From: Misgurnus anguillicaudatus
Taxonomy: Eukaryota; Chordata; Actinopteri; Cypriniformes; Cobitidae
Assembly (NCBI RefSeq): GCF_027580225.2
Contig: NC_073359.2
Span: 11,475,001 to 11,539,000, forward strand
DNA length: 64,000 nt
Direction: 5' to 3'
Shown: positions 23,415 through 35,630 of the stretch, piece by piece
Layout of the letters: each line of letters begins with the position of its first letter
Numbering within the stretch: the first letter of the stretch is position 1
Notes under the pieces: generated by a model
Seen by the model: the letters and a program-made list of their open reading frames with translations, nothing else
What the model was told of the DNA's origin: nothing
Database searches by the model: none
Translations under genes and position numbers: made by a program

Positions 23415-26400
23415 CTGAATAAAAGACACAAAAAAAAGATACATAGGCATGTACGTAAAAATTAAACACATCTTATTTTCTTTTGCAAAAATTATAACGA
23501 AATTGTCATGTTGGTCAGGCTGCTTAAACAGAAATATTTTGACACAAAGGATAGCCATAGCATTACCATTTTCAGGGGTATAAACCTATAATTAGACAAG
23601 GATATGAGAATTGTATTACTTAAGTCTTTAATGTTTTTGTACCTTCTGACATGACTCAAGGAATTCCTCCATGGTGACAACACCGTCATTATTTCGATCC
23701 ATTTTCTGAGCAGAAAAAACATGGATTATCATAAGAATGTACGTATGAGTTTGCTTAAGAGCCTGAAAATTACCCGGAAGAAACTCTCAACGTGGTCTTT
23801 GGGTGCGCTGTCCTTCATACATGGATATGTGCACTTTCCCATCATATCGTATATGGACTTCATGATGTCGTTCATCTCCTGAAAGAATTCAAATGTGATT
23901 GTTAGCACCATGCTAAGCTTTTGTAAAGAAGCACTACAGTAGTTGCATATGTACTGTGTGGCAATGTACCTCTTTAGTGATGCAGCCGTCTTTATTGAGA
24001 TCATACAGACTAAAGGCCCAGCAAAGCCTGTCAGTAACTGTACCCCGCAAAATGATTGACAGGCCAGTTACAAAGTCCTAAAGCCGATGAGAAACAAAAG
24101 ACCAGTAAAATGAAAACATAAAGGAGATTTTAATATGTATCATTATTATGATGATACATAACAAAACAATTTAGTAATGATAGTTTAGACCACCCAGAGG
24201 AAACAAGTATCAACTTTTTTCTTATAAAATTGCAAAGATTAAAAATGAGAAACAAAAACACACTTTCATGTTTTTTCGTTGCTTTTTGGATAAGTGTCTA
24301 CTAAATGCCCAAATGTTAATTTAAAATGCAAACAATTTACTGTTATAATTCCAGAGCCGATCCTAACCTTCTGGGGGCCCTAAGCAACTTTGTGAGGGGG
24401 GCCCTGTCAGCACCTTCATAAAACCCATTTACTGTCTCTGCTTAAATGTAGCTATAAACAAAATATTAATGTGACGCTGGTCACTGGGTAGAGTTATTAC
24501 ACAAATTTGACCCTGGGAGAATGAAAAGGACATGTTTTTAAATTGACCAATTAAAATGTTTATCTTTCGTGCTCTTTGTTCCACTATTTTGTATGGAAGT
24601 CTATGGGAAGTATAGCTTGTTTTCCCATAGACTTCATATGATAACATAATGTCACACAGTAATTATACAATACTATTGTATATTTGCCCTCTAATGTTTG
24701 CATATAAAGGTAACTTTTTAAGTGTTTTCTGAATAAGTGGTTAAACATAAGAATAACAGCAAACTAACCTCAAAACGTACAGCTCCATTCTTGTGTCTAT
24801 CAAAAGCATCAAACAAGAAATGAGCGTACATTCCAGAATCTGCAAAACAATGAAAGTTAAACTTGAAAAAAGAGAGATGTAAAAATATCAAGAGTTTATT
24901 GCATTTTAAAAAGTAAATCAACTTAAAGTTGGATCAACTTAAAAATTACTTAAATTGGTTACACCTAAAATGTTTCTTTTTTTAATTAAGATTTTCACCT
25001 AAAGTGAAAAAGTGAAATTTTAAGTTGAACATCTTTTAGGTGTTACCAATTGAAGTCATTTTTAAAGTTTTTTTTCCAACTTATCACTTTTTACAGTGTA
25101 TAGCATTATACAGTGAGAGAATTTTTGTATTTGTATTTGTCTTTTTCTTCTTTTCCTCCTACAGTAAAGTTAATTACTGGAATTTTGTAAAAAAAATATA
25201 TATATACAAATAGAGAGTGCCTTTGTAATAATTAATCCCATATTTGAAAACTCTTATACTAATTTCTCGCTAAAAATGCAATCAAAAAGGTGTTAGTCCT
25301 TATGCCTCGTTTGGGATCGTTTATAGTCCTTTGAAACTCCGTTGAAAAAAACCGTTAAGTGTCGAGTTAAGTACCAAATGTTGGGCTCCATTAAAGTCCA
25401 TCCAAACTAGAAAAATCCTGCAATGTTCTCCTCAAAAAACACACGATTTCTTCTGGACTGAACAAAGAAAGACATCAACATCCCGGATGACATGGTGGTG
25501 AGTAAATTATCTGGATTTTTCTTTTAAGAAAATGGAATATTCCTTTAAAAGTGACAATATAACTTTATTTAAACTAAATCTGTGATCCAACTGCTTTCTT
25601 GGGCATCATTTGATTTTTTTCATACTCCACCAGGCTCGACCAATCACATTCCCTGCGCATAAAATTGTGAGACAACACAATGAAGGTATCTCAAGAGTCA
25701 GAAAGTTAAGCAAACATTGAATTTGGACGTAGCTTAATGACTTCCTGCCTTGGAATGCCTCCGAAGGCAGCATTTTAGAGATGCATAAAGGCAGCTCAGG
25801 GAAATGCATTCGGACAGCCTTCATAGGCAATAAATGCAATAAAAATATGTAAAAAGTGAAACAAAAGTGAGATAAAATAATTTTTGCGAACGTGACCAGG
25901 CTAGACCAATCACATTCCATCGCATGCACAAGCATAGAATTGTGGGACATTGAAGGCAGCGAAGGATACATCTATGCTGTCTTTAAAAGGTATATCAGGA
26001 GACAGGAAGTAAAGCAAACATTAGATTCAAACATGCCTTGATGCCTTCATGCCTTTCGGACAGACCCTATGAATAGGGGGACGATGTAATGGCCACTCTG
26101 GAGACTGAAGTCCCGCCTTTCAGTTAAAAGATCCAATCATCAATCAATAAAGACTGACGATTTTCTGGGAGAGGTGCTTTGTGCCAACCTGTGCGCATGT
26201 GCTACAGTTGAAAAAATTACTTAGCTGTTTAAGAGCGCAATTTGGGCTCAAGAAGAGAACAAAAGAGATGGTACAGTTGATGTCAGGTTTAAATGTTGGT
26301 CAAATATATGAAGAGTTTGGTTCCAAAACGCGATAAACGCCATTTTTGAAAAAAATAAGTTACTGCCAAAATCAGTATTATATCAGGTCAGTATATAAAA

Positions 26401-29400
26401 GTAAATTCTTAATTTTACGCAAAATCCAATATCCGCCGTGTTATTCTGTCATCTTTTCTCCCTTTTTTCCCAAAATGCGACAAACGCCACTCCTCCTTTT
26501 TTACAGAACGCAATAAATCCATTCCTGATATTACAGCCCACCAGTCACGCAATGTAAACAAACAATGACGGCGCGCTGAGTACACGGAGTCCTAGTTTTC
26601 CTCATCTACTTTGTACTTCGTGATCAACAAACAAAACAAAATAATACTTTAATTGCATTGCTAAACCTGTGATGGTTTTCTGTGACGGGAAAGAAACGTA
26701 AGCCATCAACATCTAATAATTTCCGCAAGAGGCACTCGGGTGCTTGTTCTCCCGACAGCATCAAGCTTCTCATGCTAAAACATTGACCCCAGAGGATCTT
26801 ATGAAAACTTTACATTATTTTACTCAAAGTCAACGAAAATCGAGCGGGACCAAAACATTTTACAGCTGATCGCTGTGAAAATGTAAGGAGACGACGTCAA
26901 GTATAACCGCAGCAATGTGTTCTTAATATAACAAAGTAAGTGTTTTGGTTAATGCCATGAATGTTATTTTTTAATCATTGTATACCACTAGTCAACTAAA
27001 TAAATATAAAACGGTAAAGATGAATGCACATTTATACATTGATTTAATAGATTTATAGCATTTTGAAATAAAAAACTGTCATGGATTTATTGCATTTTGT
27101 GGAAAAAATAATTCGTTTTTATTATAAATCTTTGAAAATCAAGTTATGGATTTGAATTTTTTATGTTTTTATAACCTAAAGATGCTATGTGAAAGTTTGT
27201 AACAGAAAATAGTGGTTTTCATCTTGTCACTTTCTTGGTATAGAAAACACGTTTTTACCGAAATTTGTCAAAATGGATTTATTGCGTTTTGGAACCAAAC
27301 TCTTCACATGTTGTTTAATCCTGATTTTAGCAAACGATTTTAGAGATATCTGTCTTTCCCCGTTCAAATAGATCAAACTTTAGTCTTGCATGACAGAAAT
27401 AACTGCCCAGAGGCGTTGCAATCATGGCCGCCTGGTGGCACGACTTCCAAAAAGGGCCTTTGGTAAAAGACAAATTTTATTTTGTGTGCCTTGAACATCA
27501 TGTACTCACCTCCTTGAGGAAAAAAGTGAGAGTAGATTAATTTAAATGATTCTTCATTTAACACACCAGTTGGACATTCCTAAAGAATGACAAAATGCAC
27601 AAAAACACAAAACTTAAGAGAGTTACTGTCAATTTTCTGTAGTAGGGAACAATGCACATTGTGATATGGGCTATAAATAACATTGAGTAGTATGATAATA
27701 GAACTTTATAGTAAGAAAATTACATACATAAATCTTAAAAGTACTGTATAGCAGAGAGTGGATAGAAAATGGTCTTGTAAAACTATCCGGAAAAAAAACA
27801 TCATACAAGAAACGACACTAATAAGAAGATAGACTAAAACTATTGAAGGTCTACTATTTACATTTATGCATTTATCTAAAGACATTTAACAGCGTGTTCC
27901 CTGAAAGCGAAACCAAGACCTTTTGCTTTGCTAATGTCTGGTTACGTATGTAACTCTCATTCCCTGAAGGAAGGGAACGGAGATGTCGCATCCCGCTATA
28001 CCACTGAAAAACAACTGATGCAGGTACCTGCTATTTATACCCGCACGGCGGGGCGACGCCAGCAGATGCAAATACTGCATGCCAATATTTATTGAGTCTT
28101 TTTTAGACACACTTTTGTTCTTTCTAGCGCAGGGGTGCCCAAACTTTTTCCTACCAAGAGCCAAAAATCAAACTTGACTGAGGGCTGTGGGCCAAAAGTA
28201 AATGTTGCTGTGCTATATTAAAATTAAAGTTGCCCTGATTCTCCTCATTTATAATTTTCTAATATTTAAAAAATAAATAAGCAAGCATTACTCTGTTTAT
28301 GCATAACTTATGCAGTTTTATTTTCAAGGGTAACTGTTGTAAAAGAAATCATTTTGCCAATCATTTTTAAATTTCATTGTGCCACTGCCTCGACCTCTCC
28401 ATATTAGCCTATGGTACCCGAGTTCACTGAGTTTCGCCTGCTATACACCTTCAAGTATGCATTATTCACTTTAATTCCTTCAATTTACATTTTTTGTAAT
28501 GTACAAATAAAACTAAAAATGTTACATTTTAGAAAATGTTTAATTAAATATACGCGTCAATGACGTTTATCCTTTTTCCTTATCTCATGTGGCATAACGC
28601 GCCAAATTAAAAGTCCTTGTGGACCAACTTTGGCCTAGTTTGGGCACCTCTGCTCTGGCGAGTTCCCAATTCGTTGGTCATCGCGTGACATCAAAGAGAC
28701 GTCTGAAAGGGAACTCAGCGCTCTACCAGTTCAGCAACATGAACACCTGTACATAGCTCAATACATTTGATTTACATCTAGGTCCATTTACAGCTCATGT
28801 CTAAATCTTTACCATAATAAGAAATTATGATTAATAAAATAAAGATGATAAATTTCATACATTTTTAAATCCCCTGTAGAGAATCTGTAGTTCTGCTTTG
28901 CTGAATTTAGTCTGTTCTAGCAGTTTCTCCAAACCATCCGGCCTGTAGCACACAGTGGCGATTTCAAAATCATCCTCTATGCTGTCTACATGAGAGACAA
29001 ACAGAGATGAAGTCATTCACACAGGACTCGGAATGAATACATTAAACAAACAGCAGACAGCCATTGACTTGCCTTTCTTGATAGATGGTGTGGACTCAGT
29101 ATGACAGCAGGGCAAAAGTTTGAGAAAACGCTGTTTAATGTTTCTTTTCTTCTGGCCCGAGGGGAAGTTACCTGAAAATAACAGAGAATATAACAAATCT
29201 GACACTGAATGGATTAATTTGGCTCGGAAGAGAAATGAAAGTATAAGATCATTTCTTTATACATGACAGTTAGGTGTCAAGCCAGAGGTTCTTCAATATA
29301 AAAGTGTATATTTTATTACTTTTCTAATTTGTTTAAAAGACACCAAACAAATACAACAGCCTTACTACACTCACCTAAAGGATTTTTAGGAACACCATAC

Positions 29401-32400
29401 TAATACTGTGTTTGACCCTCTTTCGCCTTCAGAACTGGTTTAATTCTACGTGGCATTGATTCAACAAGGTGCTGAAAGCATTCTTTAGAAATGTTGGCCC
29501 ATATTGATAGGATAGCATCTTGCAGTTGATGGAGATTTGTGGGATGCACGTCCAAGGCACAAAGGTCCCGTTCCACCACATCGCAAAGCTCTATTGGGTT
29601 GAGATCTAGTGACTGTGGGGGCCATTTTAGTACAGTGAACTCATTATCATGTTCAAGAAACCAATTTGAAATGATTCGAGCTTTGTGACGTGGTGCATTA
29701 TCTTGCTGGAAGTAGCCATCAGAGGATGTGTACATGGTGGTCATAAAGGGTTAGACATGGTCAGAAACAATGCTCAGGTAGGCCTAGGCATTTAAACGAT
29801 GCCCAATTGGCACTAAGGGGCCTAAAGTGTGCCAAGAAAACATCCCCCACACCATTACACCACCACCACCACCAGCCTGCACAGTGGTAACAAGGCATGA
29901 TGGAATCCATGTTCTCATTCTGTTTATGCCAAATTCAGACTCTACCATCTGAATGTCTCAACAGAAATCAAGACTCATCAGACCAGGCAACATTTTTCCA
30001 GTCTTCAACTGTCCAACTTTGGTGAGCATGTGCAAATTGTAGCCTCTTTATCCTATTTGTAGTGGAGATGAGTGGTACCCGATGGGGTCTTCTGCTGTTG
30101 TAGCCCATCCGCCTCAAGGTTGTGCGTGTTGTGGCTTCACAAATGCTTTGCTGCATACCTCGGTTGTAACGAGTGGTTATTTCAGTCAAAGTTGCTCTTC
30201 TATCAGCTTGAATCAGTCGTCCCATTCTCCTGTGACCTCTAGCATCAACAAGGCATTTTCTCCCACAGGACTGCCGCATACTGGATGTTTTTCCCTTTTC
30301 ACACCATTCTTTCTAAACCCCAGAAATGGTTGTGCGTGAAATCCCAGTAACTGAGCAGATTGTGAAATACTCAGACCGGCCCGTCTGGCGCCAACAACCA
30401 TGCTAAAAATTGCTTAAATCACCTTTCATTCCCATTCTGACATTCAGTTTGGAGTTCAGGAGATTGTCTTGACCAGGACCACACCCCTCTAAATGCATTG
30501 AAGGAACTGCCATGTGATTGGTTGATTAGATAATTGCATTAATGAGAAATTGAACAGGTGTACCTAATAATCCTTTAGGTGAGTGTATACACAACAATTA
30601 ATGTAGTAAAAAACGAGTTTTAGCATGCTTGTATAGCTATGCCAAATGACTGCATGGCAAAGTATGCCCCAAATAGCTTTAAAGTGAAAAATAAAAGGTC
30701 TGTAAAACCTTTCTGTTGTGTTTTGTGGATGTTAAAGGTTCTTTATGGAACCATACACCCTTACAAATAACCTTATAGGAACCTTAATTTTGAAAAGTAC
30801 CCTATAATGTTAATACAAAGCATATTAAATGTTTAGTTTGGTCTCATGCAGCCTACATACTGCACTATATACCATAAATTTCTATAGAAACCTGTACCAA
30901 AATGTACCCTCTTTATTTTCATAGTACACTTACCTTGAATTATTGTATCATTTTTGCCCCTCCCCTTTGTGACCCCTGTTACAAAGACACCATCAGGTCC
31001 TAAATAATTACTTTACGACATTTTGTTGTTGTTGCATATTCCATTTTTCTTTTAAATTCTTCATACTACAGAAGTGAAATAGATTGTTAATCCCTTTTTA
31101 TATTGACACTAAATACAGATTGGCTTCAGGTGGTTCATGTTAATGCCCTAATGGAGCTTTAGATTGTGAGCTGAATTAAGATCAAGGGTTGGCTTTCATT
31201 GGAAAGTTTTAGTCTTTTGGTTCCTCAGGCACTCCAGTATTAATTTGGCATTGTGTTTCGAAGCTATTGAGAGTTTTGACATGGAGACGCCCGTGAAGGG
31301 CAGAAGCAATTAGGCACAACATATGCTTAAAAAGGGAAATGAGGTGATTACTATCGGCTAACTTACTTTAACCCTCCACTGTAAAAAATGCAGGGTCATT
31401 TTCAACAAAAAAGGGACAAACCAAGCCAAATGTTTGTATTTAACACAACAATTGGGCTAAACCAACCCAGCATGAGGGTTAAATTAGATTGCAACAGTTG
31501 GGTTTGTCCCTTTTGGGTTGAAAATAATCCAGGCACTAGATCAACACTTCAGAGTAGTTATGACTGTGCTGTTAACCAGCTGGGAATGTCAGATAACCAG
31601 ATGGCTGTTTAACCAACTGGGAAATGTGATTAAATGTGCTTAAGGGAGGAAATGTTAGCACTGGCAAATCTGCAAAAAATCTTTTTATTATCATGGTAAA
31701 GCCATAGTTTATGGTAAAGCCGTGTTTATGAAGTACCTCGTAGTATTATATAAATAAAGCATTACTGTCTGAAATAAAAATAAAGTTTTATTTTTGCTGT
31801 TTATGTGTGACAAAGAAAGAAATGATTATTTATAGTGCATACACTGAAAAAAATGATTCATTAAATTTAATAAATTTTTTAAGGTAAGTGGTTGCAATCA
31901 ATTTATTTAAGCTACATTTAAACAAAAGTTTTATATTTTATTTTACGTTACTAATCTTTTTTGTTTAAATGTAGCTTAAATAAATTGATTGGAACCACTT
32001 TCCTTAAAAAAATTGATTAAATTCAATTAATCATTTTTTTCAGTGTACAGAACAATGGCAATAGTGTAGCTGTAAAACTGATAAAGAGGAAGTTTGTCTA
32101 CAAAATGAAACTTCATAAATAATTTAGATAATACCACAATGGTCTGTTATGAACAGATGTGAGATAGACTAAGCATCTGTTTTATTTGTCACTATATAAT
32201 ATACAGTAGTTGCACTGCAAAAAGTTCATTACAACATCAGTTCATTTGTATTAACTTAATTGACTACTCAGTCAGTTTAGTTTAACCTTTTAAGCGTCAC
32301 CCCACCCTATTGAGTTAAATCTACACTCTTGGAGCTTTCAAACAATATACAGTTTGTCATAATAAGAATTCATATGCAAACATTGAAGTAAATGTAGGCG

Positions 32401-34964
32401 TCCTGCTGGTGGGACAGTGACATTTAGCAGAAAATAAATGTTTTGAGGCACACCCCGTCTTCATAAATGAATCAATTACTCTCCCTACATAATTTATTTT
32501 ATAAAACACTGTTGAAATGTCTATTCTGGAGGCTTAGACCTTTCCAATGATATATAGTTTGTAGTGATAGATTTAAATTTACATCAACAATATTAATGCA
32601 AACTTAGGTGTCCCGTATTCGGGACGGCAACGCTTAACAGTTTAAATCAAAGAAATTTAAGGGGTCATATTTTGAGATTTTTTAAGATGTAAAATAAATA
32701 TTTGGTATCCCAGAGTGCAGAAGTTAAGTTTTAGCTCAAAATACCCCATAGATAATTTATTATAGCACGTTAAAATTGCCGCTTTGTAGGTGTAAGCAAA
32801 AGTGTGCCGTTTTTGGGTGTGTAATTTAAAATGCAAATGAGCTGCTGATGAAATGCAAACACTGATCGCAATGATGGGGGTTGGTTGTAATTGGAACTCA
32901 ATTGTGCGGTCAATTCCTTCTTTTCTCTCTCTTTCTCTCTGCACTAAATGGCAGTGCCGTGGCTGAATAGTGCAGATTAAGGGGGCGGTATTATTGTAAT
33001 TCGCCTTGCTACCTACCTCACAAAACAGGCGAATTTTGAACGACCTAATTTTTCACTTGCTTGCAGAAAATGACTTACCCAAACAAAGTTACTGGATTGA
33101 TATTTTTCACGTTTTCTAGATTGATAGAAGCACTAGAAAAGGCGCTCTAAGCAAATCTGTGCGACGTCACTTTTTGTTGATGTTTGAACTGTTTTCAAAC
33201 AAATGGAGCGTAGCTAACTCCTCCCCCTCCCTTCTGTGCTTTCATGAACGCGCCCAACCCCCACCCCCAAATCCTTCTTGTCATTTATTGGCTGGAACAC
33301 TTTGTTATCGTTTCTGGTGGTAGGTTTGGCCACTTTGTTTTTATTGCAGTTTGTGGAGCCTATAAGAGACAGAGATCGCGTTTTTTTATAGTTTGATCAG
33401 CGGACAGGCAGCAAGCAGAAAGTGAGGAGATGTTTGCTGTATGTAACAAAAAAATGTATGGTCTAAAACGCATGAATTCGATTAGAGCACCTTTAAACAT
33501 GGAAAAAGTCTGATTTTCACGCTATGACCCCTTTAAACCTTTTAGGTCTTTAGGTGTACAAAATGTTTTGTCAGCCTGAAAGTGATTCATGTTGTGGCAC
33601 CTACAAAAATGAACCTGACTACATTAAAGGGATAGCTCACCCAAAAATGAAAATTCGATCGTAATTTTCTCACTTTCATGTTGTCACAAATAGGCATGGG
33701 CCGGTTACCGGTTTCAAGGTATACCGAGGTTTTAAACAGTCAAGATTTCAAAACCACTAAAATGTTCTGTGATACCATCTCCAACGTATGAGCTGTGTTT
33801 ATACAAATTCATTAAATCATTAAGTCATGTGATTGATTTGATGTTTACATTTAATATACATTACAAAAATTTTATATATTTTTGAAAGCATATTATAATT
33901 TAAAGGCTTTATTTTTATCTGGCATTTGAAAATAACACATTTTAGTGTTTTTTTGCTAAAGGTTACCATACCGCCAGAATCTTATACAGGCCCATGCCTA
34001 GTCACAAACCTGCATAAATTTCTTTGTTCTGATAAACATAAAAGGGAGATATTTTGAAGAATGTTTGTAACCAAACAGATCATGAGCCCCATATACTTCC
34101 ATAGTAGGGAAAAGGAATACTATGGAAGTGATGTTACAAACATTCCTCAAAATATCTTGTTTTGTGTTCATCAAATCAAAAAAAGTTATACAGGTTTGTA
34201 CCCAGCAAGCAATCTTGGCTAAAACAAGGCAAAATTTGGGCTGTCAGTGAAAGTCTAATAGACATCTAACCATAGCTTAAGTATAGACGATGAGTATACG
34301 CTTTGAACATGTAAAGAAATGAAAACAAACACCTTGAACACCTCTCTCAGTCACATGTGCCTTTCTTCAATTAAAATAGTATGCATACTAAAGTAAACTA
34401 GCATATTACAGTAAATAGTACACTTTGTTAATGTTTACGTGAGTATTCTGTAATATTAACTATACTGTATTGATAAACTGTAGTAAATACTATATTGTAT
34501 ACTTCAATATTTACTATTGTAAGGTTCAAAACACACTACAGTATCTACAGTTTAGTAAATATACTACAGTATTTTTTCATGTGGATAAGAATGTGACAGT
34601 ACCCTTACGAAAATTAACCATGCCTTTACTTAAGTTAAAAAAAGATGTTTACTGTAGTAATTCATGGTTATTACAAACAACCGTGGTTTTGCTCCAAAAC
34701 CTTGATTGAATATGTAATCAATACGCCAAAACACCTATGTTTCGTTTTGTTAGTGTATTTTAATTTAATTTAAGTCATTTCTGCATACCTAAACATTTCT
34801 ATCCCGTTATGTCTATGAATAAGAAATGATACTCTTTAGTTTGTAGCATCATGTCATTTAATGTTCTTACCCGTCAGCAGATCATTAGATCCATCCAAAT
34901 CTCCAGAAGTGTTCAAACTCTCATCTCTAGATTTCACCTTCATATCGTCCTCGCCACCAAACAT
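23367..34964 (-). CDS. kcnip2: kcnip2, Kv channel-interacting protein 2 (nine exons, 260 aa)
   Basis: KChIPs are EF-hand proteins that bind the N-terminus of Kv4 channels in the cytosol, raise their surface expression and set A-type current kinetics. Exons: 34871-34964, 29073-29171, 28861-28985, 27510-27579, 24769-24839, 23970-24077, 23774-23878, 23643-23705, 23367-23414. They total 783 bases in one frame. The N-terminus ([13 protein letters not shown]) and [11 protein letters not shown], a likely palmitoylation site, match KChIP2 isoforms. EF-1 ([12 protein letters not shown]) is degenerate as in the family. EF-2 is [14 protein letters not shown]-3 [14 protein letters not shown]-4 [12 protein letters not shown]. 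The end MHLFDHVI matches the KChIP2 end LFDNVI. The intron after exon 2 uses a GC donor. armh3 lies upstream on the same strand, as in human. Confidence 0.95.
23643..23705 (-). CDS. kcnip2: kcnip2 exon 8 (EF-4)
   Basis: Encodes [20 protein letters not shown] plus K with a canonical EF-4 loop. Donor GTACAA. Confidence 0.96.
23774..23878 (-). CDS. kcnip2: kcnip2 exon 7
   Basis: Encodes [20 protein letters not shown] and [15 protein letters not shown], the linker between EF-3 and EF-4. Donor GTAATT. Confidence 0.96.
23970..24077 (-). CDS. kcnip2: kcnip2 exon 6 (EF-3)
   Basis: Encodes [20 protein letters not shown] and [16 protein letters not shown], a canonical EF-3 loop. Acceptor GCTTTAG, donor GTACAT. 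Confidence 0.96.
24769..24839 (-). CDS. kcnip2: kcnip2 exon 5 (EF-2)
   Basis: Encodes [20 protein letters not shown] and RFE. The EF-2 loop has His at position 3 and Asn at 5, where mammalian KChIP2 has Asn and Asp. Donor GTTAGT. Confidence 0.95.
24900..25095. repeat. foldback repeat with CAACTTAAA arms
   Basis: ACTTAAATTGGTTACACCTAAAA pairs (shortened: TTGGTTACACCTAAAA) with TTTTAGGTGTTACCAATT. A related sequence occurs at 40762-40920. Non-coding, in a kcnip2 intron. Confidence 0.55.
25590..26070. repeat. duplicated repeat in kcnip2 intron 4
   Basis: CCAGGCTCGACCAATCACATT near 25630 recurs as CCAGGCTAGACCAATCACAT near 25897, each followed by similar AGCAAACATT(G/A)GATT segments. The 121 aa minus-strand frame across it has no recognisable domain. 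Confidence 0.5.
26307..27307. mobile_element. ~1 kb DNA element with TATGAAGAGTTTGG ends
   Basis: The ends TATGAAGAGTTTGGTTCC and GGAACCAAACTCTTCACA are inverted, and the next 13 bases also pair (AAAACGCGATAAA with TTTATTGCGTTTT). No transposase frame. It is the larger relative of the 255 bp MITEs at 51441 and 58990. A broken copy lies in 52808-54195. Confidence 0.75.
27510..27579 (-). CDS. kcnip2: kcnip2 exon 4 (EF-1)
   Basis: Encodes [20 protein letters not shown] then PQG. The CP pair makes EF-1 non-binding, as in all KChIPs. Donor GTGAGT. Confidence 0.96.
27855..27937 (-). repeat. SINE fragment
   Basis: Read on the minus strand it carries a degraded B box (GGTTTCGCTTTCAGGGAACA) followed by GATAAATGCATAAATG, the same tail as the SINE at 15460-15590. 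Confidence 0.5.
28861..28985 (-). CDS. kcnip2: kcnip2 exon 3
   Basis: Encodes [20 protein letters not shown] and [20 protein letters not shown] plus N, the start of the conserved KChIP core. Acceptor ATGTAG, donor GTATGA. Confidence 0.96.
29073..29171 (-). CDS. kcnip2: kcnip2 exon 2 (palmitoylation-motif exon, GC donor)
   Basis: Encodes [32 protein letters not shown]. The exon ends AAGAAAG followed by GCAAGT (29072-29067), the consensus of GC-AG introns. Ending here leaves phase 1 and joins exon 3 to make an Asp codon, as in other KChIP2 proteins. Confidence 0.93.
29368..30585 (-). mobile_element. Tc1-like transposon, copy 1 (TA-flanked, inactive)
   Basis: Ends CACTCACCTAAAGGATT and ATCCTTTAGGTGAGTG sit between TA dinucleotides (29366-29367, 30586-30587). 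The minus strand carries the transposase in pieces. The HTH start ([20 protein letters not shown]) and the next block ([15 protein letters not shown] to NVAWSDES) are in different frames. The C-terminal part holds [12 protein letters not shown] and LDLNPIE. All three catalytic regions (WSDES, QQDN, NPIE) survive but frameshifts separate them. It sits in kcnip2 intron 1 in the same orientation as the gene. Confidence 0.93.
29400..30404 (-). pseudogene. broken Tc1 transposase (copy 1)
   Basis: Fragments at 30213-30401, 29968-30279 and 29400-29744 together cover most of a ~340 aa Tc1 transposase with a DDE catalytic domain. They lie in different frames, and the stretch 29745-29967 carries stops. 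The last fragment ends [10 protein letters not shown] at a stop, the normal family end. Confidence 0.9.
31376..31540. repeat. foldback repeat (CACTGTAAAAAATGCAGGG type)
   Basis: TCATTTTCAACAAAAAAGGGAC pairs inversely with GTCCCTTTTGGGTTGAAAAT. Only parts of the arms match. In kcnip2 intron 1. Confidence 0.5.
31842..32045. mobile_element. 204 bp palindromic MITE (CACTGAAAAAAATGATT ends)
   Basis: Two arms of about 90 bp pair almost along their whole length. Outer ends are CACTGAAAAAAATGATT and AATCATTTTTTTCAGTG; inner parts are AAGCTACATTTAAAC and GTTTAAATGTAGCTT. Non-coding. Confidence 0.85.
32661..33541. mobile_element. ~880 bp element with GGGGTCATA inverted ends
   Basis: The left end GGGGTCATATTTTGAG pairs with TTCACGCTATGACCCC, flanked by TTTAA on both sides. 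Most of its body is shared, reversed, with the fragment at 6660-7065. No transposase frame. Confidence 0.65.
33626..34200. repeat. common fish repeat (AAAGGGATAGCTCACCC) interrupted by a hAT element
   Basis: AAAGGGATAGCTCACCCAAA, AATTTTCTCACTTTCATGTT and ACCTGCATAAATTTCTTTGT are the usual consecutive parts of this repeat. They are split by the insertion at 33691-34000. Confidence 0.65.
33691..34000. mobile_element. 310 bp hAT-type element with 8 bp TSD GTCACAAA
   Basis: Ends TAGGCATGGGCCGGT and ACAGGCCCATGCCTA are inverted. GTCACAAA occurs directly before (33683-33690) and directly after (34001-34008), the 8 bp duplication of hAT insertions. Non-autonomous. Confidence 0.9.
34871..34964 (-). 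CDS. kcnip2: kcnip2 exon 1
   Basis: ATG at 34964-34962 follows an in-frame TAA with no other ATG between. Encodes [31 protein letters not shown] plus one base; donor GTAAGA. The Kozak context is weak (T at -3); a second in-frame ATG at codon 8 has G at -3. Confidence 0.92.
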
Positions 34965-35280
34965 ACAGTCAGATAAATAATCCCTCCGTAGTGAATATTA
35001 ATAATAATAAATCCACTGCTTTATAACGCAAATATATACCAAGCAATCTTTGCAGCGTATCACGTTATAAGTCCACGAAAAAGTTCACGCGCATGGATTT
35101 GCTCGAGCGTCTTCATGCAGCAGCACAACGCACGTGTGTTTTTACTTCACTATCAATGTTAAAAGGCTCTGCATCACCCGAACAACATCTGTCCTCTGCA
35201 TCATCTGAATGAAGCTCTTTAGCTATCAGATGTGTGTGGGTGTGTCGCAAAACCTACTGAGACCCTAACAAAAGTGAGCG
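34965..35280 (-). promoter_or_regulatory. kcnip2 5' flank and probable 5' UTR
   Basis: Sequence upstream of the kcnip2 ATG before the first transposon boundary at 35286. No clear TATA box or GC island was seen, so the transcription start is not placed. Confidence 0.3.
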
Positions 35281-35630
35281 CTTTTCTTATCACCAGAGAT
35301 GGGCATAAATACATGGAAATGTATTTCAAATACAAATACAAAATACTGTGTCGAAAAATGTATTTAAATACAAATACAAAATACTGTGAGGAAAAATGTA
35401 TTTAAATACAAATACAGTATTTTGTATTTTGAAAATACACAAAATACATGTGAAATTGGTGATTCTGTGCAAGTATCCCTATTAGACTGAAATCTATCTG
35501 GGTCTATTTCTGAATGCCAAAAAGCATTTAGATGTTTGCAACTGCTTAAAAACGTTTTTTTTTTTTTTTTTTTTAGGTACCTCTTGCTTTCCCCTGCCCT
35601 GTAAAAAATAAAAAACTAGAAAAAAAACTT

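Noticed and set aside
25606..25971. 121-residue minus-strand frame
   Set aside because: Lies in a partly duplicated intronic repeat; no domain recognised.
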